21,695 nucleotides of DNA from JBIICS01 sp044238735. GTDB taxonomy: Bacteria > Bacteroidota > Bacteroidia > UBA4408. Below are positions 1-6,777 of this stretch, one piece after another. Numbering within the stretch: the first letter of the stretch is position 1; every line of letters starts with the position of its first letter. Under the pieces are notes generated by a model. The model was not told the origin of the DNA and did not search any database. It saw only the letters and a list, made by a program, of their open reading frames with translations. Location: positions 1-21,695 of the forward strand of contig JBIICS010000036.1 of assembly GCA_044238735.1 (NCBI GenBank), read 5' to 3'. A program made the position numbers and the translations under genes.

Positions 1-2199
1 ACAAACATTATCTTGAGAAGTAATAGTCGCATTAAAGTCTGAAACAATAACAATATTCTGAACTGAATCGGAACAACCTGTCGAAGAGTCATAGATCTTT
101 AATTCAACCGTGTACTCCCCGGGGGTGGCAAAATAGTGCCATACTGTATCTTTGTTATCTGAAAAATTATTTAATCCGGATCCCGGATCTCCAAAATCCC
201 ATAAATAGGTTGAAGTTGCACGTTGAGTTAACGAAGTGTCTCTAAACATAAACCAACGGCTTTCGTAGTTACACGACACGTAGTCATCTTTTATCCCTTC
301 ATTGAATATATGAAAACGTGGACTTGGCCCTTTAACAAATATCAATGAGTCAACTTTAAGTGTGTCATAACACTGATGATGACCTACAACAAGTCTGATA
401 TCAAAGTAGCCGGTATCGGAAGGACCCATTGGGTGCCAGGTATCATAGTTAAACAGCGGATTCTCTTCGGTACTGGTTCCGGGTCCTCCAAAATCCCAGT
501 TCCACTCGTCTACCCATTCGCTTGAAGAGTCCGTAAACTGAACATTAAGAGGATGGCAGCCAATTAAAGGATCTGCGCTAAAATTTGCCGTTGGCAATAA
601 TCCGGGTTGTATGTATCCGTTTTTTAGTGTAGTATCTTTACATCCCAGTGCATTTGTAATAATCAAGGTTACATCAAATTCTCCCGAATCCGGATAAATA
701 ACGTTTTGCGGGTTGGTACTGGTTGAACTTGTGATGCTTCCGGCAGAATTTTCAAATATCCAGCTGTAAGTTGCTGCATTTCCATTGGTGCCATTAAATC
801 CAACATTACTTTGATTGTTAAAATCAACCGAGAGTGGAGTGCAGCCCTTAATAGTGTCTGCATTAAAATTGGCTTGGGGTTGATTTACTGCTATAAAAGC
901 ATTTTTAGTAATAGTAGTTACACAACCATAACGATTGGTAATGGTGCATGACGCATCATAGGTGCCTTCGGGAAAATTGTGAGTGTACGTAGATCCGTTC
1001 CCGCTTCCGGCATTTCCAAAATTCCAGGAATAGCTCGCACCGGGCGAAACGGGCAATACATCAAAAATTACTCTAAACAGGGGTTGGCAGCCTTTTGTGG
1101 TGTCTGCTTTAAAATCAAAAACTTCATCATCTAATACAACCAGATTTAACGTAGCGGTATCTTTGCATTGCTGTACATTACTGGTTATAAGTTTTATTGG
1201 ATAGGTTCCGGGGTTGGGATAGTTTTGAGTAGGAGGATTTTTAATCGAACTGGTGTTTCCGTTTCCAAAATCCCAGTTCCAGTTATTGGGAGTACCTGCT
1301 GTATTGTCCTGAAAGGTGACCGTTCCCCCTTTACAAATGGTGTCGTTATTTATTGCTTTTATGTCGGCCGAAAATAGTGTAAGGGATACAATTTTGGAAT
1401 TTGTTATTTTACATCCATTGCCGTCTGTTACGGTAAGTGCTACTGTATAATTTTGATAGGCTGAGTATGTGGTTAGGTTAGGATTTGGAAGATTGGAATT
1501 TTGACCATTTCCAAAATCCCATGAGTAAGTATAAGGTACGGCGCCTCCGCTTACATTACTATTAAAATCAACGTTAAAAGGACTGGAACACGATATTAAG
1601 TTGTTTGGATTGTTGCTTATGCCAACTGTAGGCGCACTCGATACATCAATACTAATATTGGTTTTTTTTCCAACGCATCCGTTTTGATCGGTTGCTGTTA
1701 AGGTAACCGTATTGCTTCCAATGGTATTGTAGGTGTTATTTGGATTTTCTAGGTTACTGGTTTTTCCATCTCCAAAATCCCATTTCCAGTCGGTAATTGG
1801 TGCATCACCTAATTGTGTAAGATTTGTAAACGATACTTGAGTTCCTGTGCAAATTGTGCTGTCGCTTACCGAGAAATCAGCAATTGGATTTTTGAAAACA
1901 ATTACCGGATAGCTTGATGAAGTTGAAGCGTTGTTAATTTTTAGATTTACCGTGTAGTTTCCGGGGATATTCCAAAAAAATGTAGGACTTGCCAAGGTGC
2001 TCGATTGTCCATCGCTGGTAGTCCAACTGTAGGTATTAATACTTACAGCACTGCTTGCTGTAAATTTAGCTGAATGAGTAACGCAACCGTTTTGTTTATC
2101 GGCACTAATACTAGCTGTTTGTGCCCGGCCGGATATTCCTGCCAATAAGAGCAAAAACGTAATTAAAAATGTATAATAGCGGTTGGTGGTTTTGGTCAT
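1..2199 (-). CDS. Large secreted multi-PKD-domain protein, C-terminus outside window
   Basis: An open frame runs from the ATG at 2199 to the left edge: 733 codons without a stop, so the C-terminus is missing. The protein begins with a signal peptide (hydrophobic core ITFLLLLAGISG, then GRAQ at about residue 26). Eight PKD-like repeats follow, spaced about 80-100 residues, marked by W-x-W/F-G motifs near residues 58, 137, 224, 306, 389, 477, 565 and 664 (for example WKWDFGDG, WNWDFGNG, YLWDFGDPG). Each repeat carries paired cysteine signatures such as NGCKIT, KGCTPL and GCKDT. In Bacteroidota such proteins are usually cell-surface or secreted adhesins exported by Sec and then the type IX system through a C-terminal sorting domain; that domain would lie off the window, so this route is inference. 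It starts 5 nt after the stop of the barrel protein gene at 2205-3176 and is probably cotranscribed with it. No Shine-Dalgarno sequence is visible. Confidence 0.9.
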   Translation of the reverse strand, partial: MTKTTNRYYTFLITFLLLLAGISGRAQTASISADKQNGCVTHSAKFTASSAVSINTYSWTTSDGQSSTLASPTFFWNIPGNYTVNLKINNASTSSSYPVIVFKNPIADFSVSDSTICTGTQVSFTNLTQLGDAPITDWKWDFGDGKTSNLENPNNTYNTIGSNTVTLTATDQNGCVGKKTNISIDVSSAPTVGISNNPNNLISCSSPFNVDFNSNVSGGAVPYTYSWDFGNGQNSNLPNPNLTTYSAYQNYTVALTVTDGNGCKITNSKIVSLTLFSADIKAINNDTICKGGTVTFQDNTAGTPNNWNWDFGNGNTSSIKNPPTQNYPNPGTYPIKLITSNVQQCKDTATLNLVVLDDEVFDFKADTTKGCQPLFRVIFDVLPVSPGASYSWNFGNAGSGNGSTYTHNFPEGTYDASCTITNRYGCVTTITKNAFIAVNQPQANFNADTIKGCTPLSVDFNNQSNVGFNGTNGNAATYSWIFENSAGSITSSTSTNPQNVIYPDSGEFDVTLIITNALGCKDTTLKNGYIQPGLLPTANFSADPLIGCHPLNVQFTDSSSEWVDEWNWDFGGPGTSTEENPLFNYDTWHPMGPSDTGYFDIRLVVGHHQCYDTLKVDSLIFVKGPSPRFHIFNEGIKDDYVSCNYESRWFMFRDTSLTQRATSTYLWDFGDPGSGLNNFSDNKDTVWHYFATPGEYTVELKIYDSSTGCSDSVQNIVIVSDFNATITSQDNVC

Positions 2200-2204
2200 T
2201 TTTT

Positions 2205-3176
2205 TTAACGTTTTTTCTTGCTCTTTGTTTTTCCTTTCGAATTTTTTCCTTTCGAATTTCCTTTTTTCTTTTTGTTCTTTTTTTCTATCACCACTTCGCT
2301 TTTAACAATTTTATAATTAACCCCAATGTTGGCATAAGAAGTTCTTCCATATCCTGCTTCCACATAAAATCCCAAACGATCATCTGCCATGTAGCGAACA
2401 CCCGGATAAACACCAAAATTAATTCCGCCTTTTTTAGTGTTTAAATCAAAGGAGCGGTTTAATAAAAAAGGATCGGGTTTTAATGCCAGATTAAAACCCA
2501 AAAGGGCATTTAGGTATATATCCCATTTTAAGGGATTTAAATTAAATAAAGGCTTTGATGGATTAAAAAAATGATAAGTCCCCCTGAGGCCAAACATCAT
2601 TAAACTATAAGTGTAATTTTTACTTCTTACCGTATAGCTCCATTCTTTTTTATCCTCATCTCCATAGCCCTTGGTAAATTGATTTATCTCTGTTAAATGT
2701 CCGAAATAAAATCCGGCAGTTATTTTTTCGTTTATAGTTTTGTCGGCGTAAAATTGAACCGGCGTTGTATACGTATAGGGTTTTAAAAGCGAAACCTGAA
2801 ATCCTGCATTCCATGCACCCAACTCGGTAGGATAAAGATCGGGTGTAAATATCTTGGCCATTTCAAATTCCGATTTTAGAGAAGCAGAGTCTTTTTTAAA
2901 TTTTGTTAAAGCATCCGTTCCTTTTTGAAGGGCATCTTCTCTAATTAGTTTTTGTATGGTTTCTATCTCCTGATCAACCTTGTCAATTTTTAATTTATAA
3001 TCTTCGCGTAGGTTTTCTTTTACATTTGTTTTGCGCGATTGATTTATGAAATAAACTTTAAGTTTGGTAAGTTCATGAATTCTTTGCGAGCTGGTATCCA
3101 AATTCTGACCCATACTTGCCGAAATGAAAATAAAGGAGGAAAGGATGCAAAAGAATAGTATAAACTTATATTTCAT
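2205..3176 (-). CDS. Outer-membrane beta-barrel-like protein with coiled N-terminus and lysine-rich tail
   Basis: This 323-residue protein has a Sec signal peptide (residues 1-23, ending ASMGQ). Next comes a charged helical stretch, about residues 28-105, likely a coiled coil. From about residue 115 to 290 aromatic-rich alternating strands (FQVSLLKPYTY, ITAGFYFGHL, LGFYVEAGYG) resemble an outer membrane beta-barrel. The last 26 residues are 14 lysines plus Gly, Asn and Ser, following the last predicted strand. I cannot name the family; it lacks the usual N-terminal motif of PorP/SprF proteins. The gene precedes the PKD-repeat gene by 5 nt, so it may help export or anchor that protein, but this is only a positional inference. 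The upstream 60-nt gap is shared with the divergent TPR gene. Confidence 0.8.
   Translation of the reverse strand: MKYKFILFFCILSSFIFISASMGQNLDTSSQRIHELTKLKVYFINQSRKTNVKENLREDYKLKIDKVDQEIETIQKLIREDALQKGTDALTKFKKDSASLKSEFEMAKIFTPDLYPTELGAWNAGFQVSLLKPYTYTTPVQFYADKTINEKITAGFYFGHLTEINQFTKGYGDEDKKEWSYTVRSKNYTYSLMMFGLRGTYHFFNPSKPLFNLNPLKWDIYLNALLGFNLALKPDPFLLNRSFDLNTKKGGINFGVYPGVRYMADDRLGFYVEAGYGRTSYANIGVNYKIVKSEVVIEKKNKKKKGNSKGKNSKGKTKSKKKR
2231..2259. repeat. Tandem 15-bp repeat inside the lysine-rich tail
   Basis: The 14-base string ttcctttcgaattt occurs at 2231-2244 and again at 2246-2259, a period of 15 bases, so the repeat stays in frame. On the minus strand it encodes two copies of NSKGK in the C-terminal tail of the barrel-like protein. 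Each copy holds the palindrome TTCGAA. Such a repeat can gain or lose units by slippage without shifting the frame. Confidence 0.75.
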
Positions 3177-3236
3177 TAAATTAAATGCGGAATAAAATAA
3201 CTTCTTTAATTAATTAACTAATTTAGTAAAAAACCA

Positions 3237-3971
3237 TTGAAAACCCCATTAATTATTCATTTAACATTTTGTTTTACAGTATTTTGTATGTGTTTAAGGG
3301 GCTTTTCGCAGAACATCCCCGATTCATCAACCTATTTCCATAACCTGGGAGTGGAGGTTTTATTAAGAGGCAATCCTGAATTGGCGATTGTTTCACTAAA
3401 AAAAGCAAATTCGTATAATCCTCTCAATGAATTTACCTTATACAATATCGGTCTTTGTTATCACGAATTAAAACAGTATAACAAAGCAGTAAACTTTTAT
3501 AAAAAAGCCCTAAAAATAGACCCTGTTTATTGGAGTGCAATTAATGGCATTGCAAAATCCTATCAGGCCCGGGGTAAATACAAAAAGGCAAAAAAATATT
3601 ATTTCAAGGAAATTTATAATTCTGCCGATAATTGGGAAACCCTTTATAATTTAGGAGTAATTTATTATGAGGAAAAAAATTTTAGCGAAGCTAATATGTA
3701 TTTTTCAAAAGCATATAATTTAAATCCTATTGAAAATAAGGTTTTAGTTTATTTGGGAATAATAAAATATACTTTTAAGGAATATGATCTGGCACTTCGC
3801 TTTTTTGAAGAGGCGCTTAGTAATGATAATATGGATGTTATGGCCATTTATAATTCGGGTTTATGTTTACTCGCAAAGGGCAATGTAATGGCGGCTTGTT
3901 TAAAATTTAAGGAAGCCGAATCATTTGGATATGTAATTGAAGATAAAATTAAAAATAAGTGTACTCAATGA
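3237..3971 (+). CDS. Exported tetratricopeptide repeat (TPR) protein
   Basis: The 244-residue product has an N-terminal hydrophobic signal (residues 1-25, ending GFSQ). Six consecutive 34-residue TPR units then span about residues 30-233, with the expected pattern (for example LYNIGLCYHELKQYNKAVNF and YNLGVIYYEEKNFSEA). It is therefore a periplasmic or membrane-facing protein-interaction scaffold of unknown partner. The start is TTG at 3237: an in-frame TAA lies at 3219 and the next ATG (3288) would remove most of the signal peptide. The stop TGA overlaps the ATG of the downstream dehydrogenase-like gene as ATGA (3968-3971), which indicates translational coupling. Confidence 0.85.
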   Translation: MKTPLIIHLTFCFTVFCMCLRGFSQNIPDSSTYFHNLGVEVLLRGNPELAIVSLKKANSYNPLNEFTLYNIGLCYHELKQYNKAVNFYKKALKIDPVYWSAINGIAKSYQARGKYKKAKKYYFKEIYNSADNWETLYNLGVIYYEEKNFSEANMYFSKAYNLNPIENKVLVYLGIIKYTFKEYDLALRFFEEALSNDNMDVMAIYNSGLCLLAKGNVMAACLKFKEAESFGYVIEDKIKNKCTQ

Positions 3972-4624
3972 ATCGAATAGCAATAGTTATAGGTGCAACA
4001 GGATTAATAGGCAAACAGTTAGTTGATTTGTTGTTAAATGACCCAAAAATTGATAAAGTAAAAGTATTTGCCCGAAAAGAAATAAGGGCGAATAGTTTAA
4101 AACTGATTTTTATTAAAACTGATTTCGATTGTATAGATTTGGTTAAAGATGAAATATTCGGAACAGATCTTTATATCTGCATGGGTACAACAATTAAAGT
4201 GGCCGGATCTCAAGCTCAATTTTATAAAGTAGATCATCATTATCCATTGAACTTTGCTAAGTTGGCTAGCGAAAACGGCGTCGAAAACCTTTATTTGGTT
4301 TCCTCTATTGGCGCTAACTCAAAAAGTCGAAACTTTTATTTAAAAACAAAAGGCGAGTTGGAAGAACACTTGGCCGCACTTAATTTTAACAAAACAATCA
4401 TTTTTCAACCTTCTATGTTGTTGGGCGAACGAGTTGAAAAGCGCGTTGGTGAAAAAATCGGACAAATTATAATGGCCAAATTAAATTTTCTGCTTGCAGG
4501 ACCATTAGCTAATTATAGGGCAGTGGATTCCTTTAAAGTGGCTAAGGCCATGCTGGCATGGAGCTTTAAAGATTACAAGGGTTTAAGAGTGGTAAGCTCA
4601 TCCGAGATTTCTAATCATAACTAA
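3968..4624 (+). CDS. NAD(P)-binding Rossmann-fold (atypical SDR) protein
   Basis: I choose the ATG at 3968 (218 residues) rather than the GTG at 3959, because the ATG overlaps the previous stop and the Rossmann strand begins immediately (MNRIAIVIGATGLIG). The glycine-rich NAD(P) loop GxxGxxG is at residues 9-15. A VSSIGA segment at about 111-116 and Y124-x3-K128 correspond to the Ser and YxxxK positions of short-chain dehydrogenases. The layout resembles the NAD(P)H-binding NmrA/HTATIP2-like oxidoreductases seen in many bacteria; substrate unknown. It is cytoplasmic, with no signal peptide. It forms an operon with the TPR gene, though the functional link is not evident. Confidence 0.85.
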   Translation: MNRIAIVIGATGLIGKQLVDLLLNDPKIDKVKVFARKEIRANSLKLIFIKTDFDCIDLVKDEIFGTDLYICMGTTIKVAGSQAQFYKVDHHYPLNFAKLASENGVENLYLVSSIGANSKSRNFYLKTKGELEEHLAALNFNKTIIFQPSMLLGERVEKRVGEKIGQIIMAKLNFLLAGPLANYRAVDSFKVAKAMLAWSFKDYKGLRVVSSSEISNHN

Positions 4625-4690
4625 TTTTCAACCGTCTTTAATGCTTATATTTTTGGCAGATATTTCTTAAATTTATAAAAATTAGATTCT

Positions 4691-5002
4691 ATGTTCGGTC
4701 AATTAAAAGAAGCACAGGAAAAAATGGAAGCCGCCAAAAAGCGCCTGGATGAAATTTTTGTAAGCGGCGATGCGGGTTCGGGTGCGGTTAAAGTAAACGT
4801 TTCGGCTAGTAAAAAAATTAAGTCAATTCACCTTTCGGATGAAATTATTGGCGATAAAGAACAGATTGAAGATCTTGTAACGATAGCAATTAACAGAGCT
4901 TTAGAAAATGCAGAAAAAGTTGCAGAAGCCGAAATGCAAACTATAGCTCGTGAAATGATGCCTTCCATGGGTGGTTTAAGTAATTTATTTGGAAAGAAAT
5001 GA
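4691..5002 (+). CDS. ybaB: YbaB/EbfC family nucleoid-associated protein
   Basis: At 103 residues it has the normal length of the YbaB/EbfC family: small dimeric proteins with tweezer-like helices that bind DNA with little sequence preference. The sequence shows the long N-terminal helix (about residues 1-25, LKEAQEKMEAAKKRL), the central beta strands (VKVNVSASKKIKSIHL), a C-terminal helix (about 58-92) and the usual methionine- and glycine-rich end (MMPSMGGL). In many bacteria it is next to dnaX and recR; here it is not, and its last codons overlap the start of the thioredoxin-like gene (ATGA at 4999-5002). Confidence 0.93.
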   Translation: MFGQLKEAQEKMEAAKKRLDEIFVSGDAGSGAVKVNVSASKKIKSIHLSDEIIGDKEQIEDLVTIAINRALENAEKVAEAEMQTIAREMMPSMGGLSNLFGKK

Positions 5003-5487
5003 GAAAACTAAGCTTTATCATTGCCTGTGTATTTTTATCATTAAGTATAAAAGCACAGGATAAACAAGAAGTAATTTTAACGGGTGAATATCGTTTTGAT
5101 GAATTGTACAATAATGCTAAATTACCTTGGTTTCAATCCAATTTTATTCAATATAACTATAATTCTCAAATTGTTCAGCAATTGCATAAATACAGCGATA
5201 CAGAAATTCGTTTTGTTGTTTTTGGTGGCACTTGGTGCGAGGATACTCAGAACTTAATTCCTCGTTTTTATAAGGTAGTTACAGATGCTGGCTTCCAAGA
5301 GCAAAATTATAGTTTGTATCTGCTAAACCGGCAAAAGAAAAGCCCGGGGGGACAGGAAGAGGGTCTTAATATTCTTAAAGTACCTACTATTATTGTTTAT
5401 CGCAACGGACAAGAAATTGGAAGAATTATTGAGGTGGTTACCCGGAATATTGAGGCTGATTTATTGGATATTATCGAAATGCGTTAA
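4999..5487 (+). CDS. Exported thioredoxin-fold protein with a single active-site cysteine
   Basis: A signal peptide (residues 1-20, ending SIKAQ) precedes a thioredoxin-like domain. The active-site segment GGTWCEDTQ (C80) keeps the Trp-Cys of thioredoxins, but the second cysteine of CxxC is replaced by Thr. C80 is the only cysteine of the mature protein. The cis-proline motif VPT is at 128-130 and is followed by the expected strand IIVYRNGQEIGRI. With one cysteine it cannot perform the usual intramolecular dithiol exchange. It might act as a monothiol carrier, or use the fold for binding; that is inference. It overlaps ybaB by 4 nt. Confidence 0.82.
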   Translation: MRKLSFIIACVFLSLSIKAQDKQEVILTGEYRFDELYNNAKLPWFQSNFIQYNYNSQIVQQLHKYSDTEIRFVVFGGTWCEDTQNLIPRFYKVVTDAGFQEQNYSLYLLNRQKKSPGGQEEGLNILKVPTIIVYRNGQEIGRIIEVVTRNIEADLLDIIEMR

Positions 5488-5627
5488 ACGAGAAATTAAA
5501 CTGCCAAAGTATTCACTCAGGAGATAAAAGTCATTAATTTTTAGTTTTAAAATGAATTCAATTAAAATTAAAAAAAACACCAAAGTCACTAATAAACCGA
5601 AACTAAATTTCAAATAAATTAAAAATA

Positions 5628-6482
5628 ATGAAAGGAATCATTTTAGCCGGAGGTTCCGGAACCCGTTTGCATCCACTTACACTTGCCGTTAGTAAACAAC
5701 TTATGCCGGTTTACGATAAACCCATGATTTATTATCCATTATCGGTTTTAATGATGGCCGGAATTAAAGATATTTTAATTATTTCAACTCCACACGATTT
5801 GCCCAATTTTGAAAAATTATTGGGAAGTGGCGATAATATTGGGTGTAATTTTAGTTATGCGGTTCAAGAGGTTCCTAACGGTTTGGCACAAGCCTTTGTT
5901 ATAGGTGAAAGTTTTATAGGTAATGATCCGGCAGCACTTGTTTTGGGTGATAATATATTTTATGGGCAGGGTATGGGCAGACAACTGGCTACTTGTAATA
6001 AGCCCAATGGCGGAATTGTGTTTGCCTATCATGTTAGTGATCCCGAGCGTTATGGAGTGGTAGAATTTGATAGTAATTTCAAAGCCCTTTCTATTGAAGA
6101 AAAACCAAAACAACCTAAATCTAATTATGCAGTTCCGGGTTTGTATTTTTATGATAATGAAGTGGTTCAAATTGCTAAAAATTTAAAGCCAAGTGCCCGG
6201 GGAGAATATGAAATTACAGACGTTAATAAGCATTATCTGGAAAGCGGTAAATTGGAGGTAAGGGTTTTAGATAGAGGTACAGCTTGGCTAGATACCGGAA
6301 CCTTTGCTTCTTTAATGCAGGCCGGACAATTTGTTCAGGTAATTGAAGAAAGACAAGGCCTTAAAATAGGTTGCATTGAGGAAGTGGCCTACCGTATGGG
6401 CTTTATAAACAAAGAACAGTTACATAAAGTAGCGCAGCCGCTCATTAAAAGCGGGTACGGAAACTATTTGCTTACTATTTAG
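5628..6482 (+). CDS. rfbA: Glucose-1-phosphate thymidylyltransferase
   Basis: The 284-residue protein matches RmlA/RfbA in length and motifs. It joins dTTP and glucose 1-phosphate to give dTDP-glucose, the first step of dTDP-L-rhamnose and related sugar synthesis. Visible motifs are the nucleotide-binding loop LAGGSGTRLHPLT (residues 6-18), KQLMPVYDKPMIYYPL, the metal-binding LGDNIFYG (D108), EEKP at 157-160, GEYEITDVN (192-200) and WLDTGT (220-225). The genes for the following steps (rfbB, rfbC, rfbD) are not beside it: a 140-nt gap lies upstream and about 295 nt downstream, so it appears monocistronic here. Confidence 0.96.
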   Translation: MKGIILAGGSGTRLHPLTLAVSKQLMPVYDKPMIYYPLSVLMMAGIKDILIISTPHDLPNFEKLLGSGDNIGCNFSYAVQEVPNGLAQAFVIGESFIGNDPAALVLGDNIFYGQGMGRQLATCNKPNGGIVFAYHVSDPERYGVVEFDSNFKALSIEEKPKQPKSNYAVPGLYFYDNEVVQIAKNLKPSARGEYEITDVNKHYLESGKLEVRVLDRGTAWLDTGTFASLMQAGQFVQVIEERQGLKIGCIEEVAYRMGFINKEQLHKVAQPLIKSGYGNYLLTI

Positions 6483-6777
6483 TTTTTTAAAAATTTAAAC
6501 AATAACTACCCCAACAATTTGGGTGTTCTGCTATAATTGATAAACTAGTTTTTTATTGGCATTGCTCAATACTTCACTACACAGCGATAATTGCCGAGCT
6601 CATAATCTTGTTTAACAACTTTCATAATTAATTAAATCATTTTTGTATATAAAATAAAAATGCTAATAGAATCTATAATTGGTGTTTTAATTTCTTTTAC
6701 TTAATTTAAATGCTTTAACTTTTAATAAAGTTGGTATTGGTTTTTATTGTATCCCTCCATTTCAAAAATAAATTAGT
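6483..6777. other. Intergenic stretch of about 295 nt with little recognisable content
   Basis: This AT-rich gap separates rfbA from the fibre-like gene. Near its left end is a small hairpin, CCCAA-CAAT-TTGGG (6510-6523), which could be a weak terminator for rfbA although no clear T-run follows. I found no convincing coding frame, no RNA gene and no clear pair of Bacteroidota promoter elements (TTTG and TAnnTTTG at the usual spacing) ahead of the ATG at 6778. Confidence 0.5.

Noticed and set aside
1168..1377. Plus-strand open frame of 69 codons
   Set aside because: It lies antisense within the PKD-repeat gene, which has clear domain motifs throughout on the other strand.
2169..2444. Plus-strand phenylalanine-rich open frame
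   Set aside because: It is the antisense shadow of the lysine-rich tail and the PKD start; the low-complexity composition comes from the A-rich minus strand.
3959..3967. GTG start for the dehydrogenase-like gene
   Set aside because: It adds three residues before the Rossmann strand; the ATG at 3968 overlaps the upstream stop as ATGA, a common coupling arrangement.
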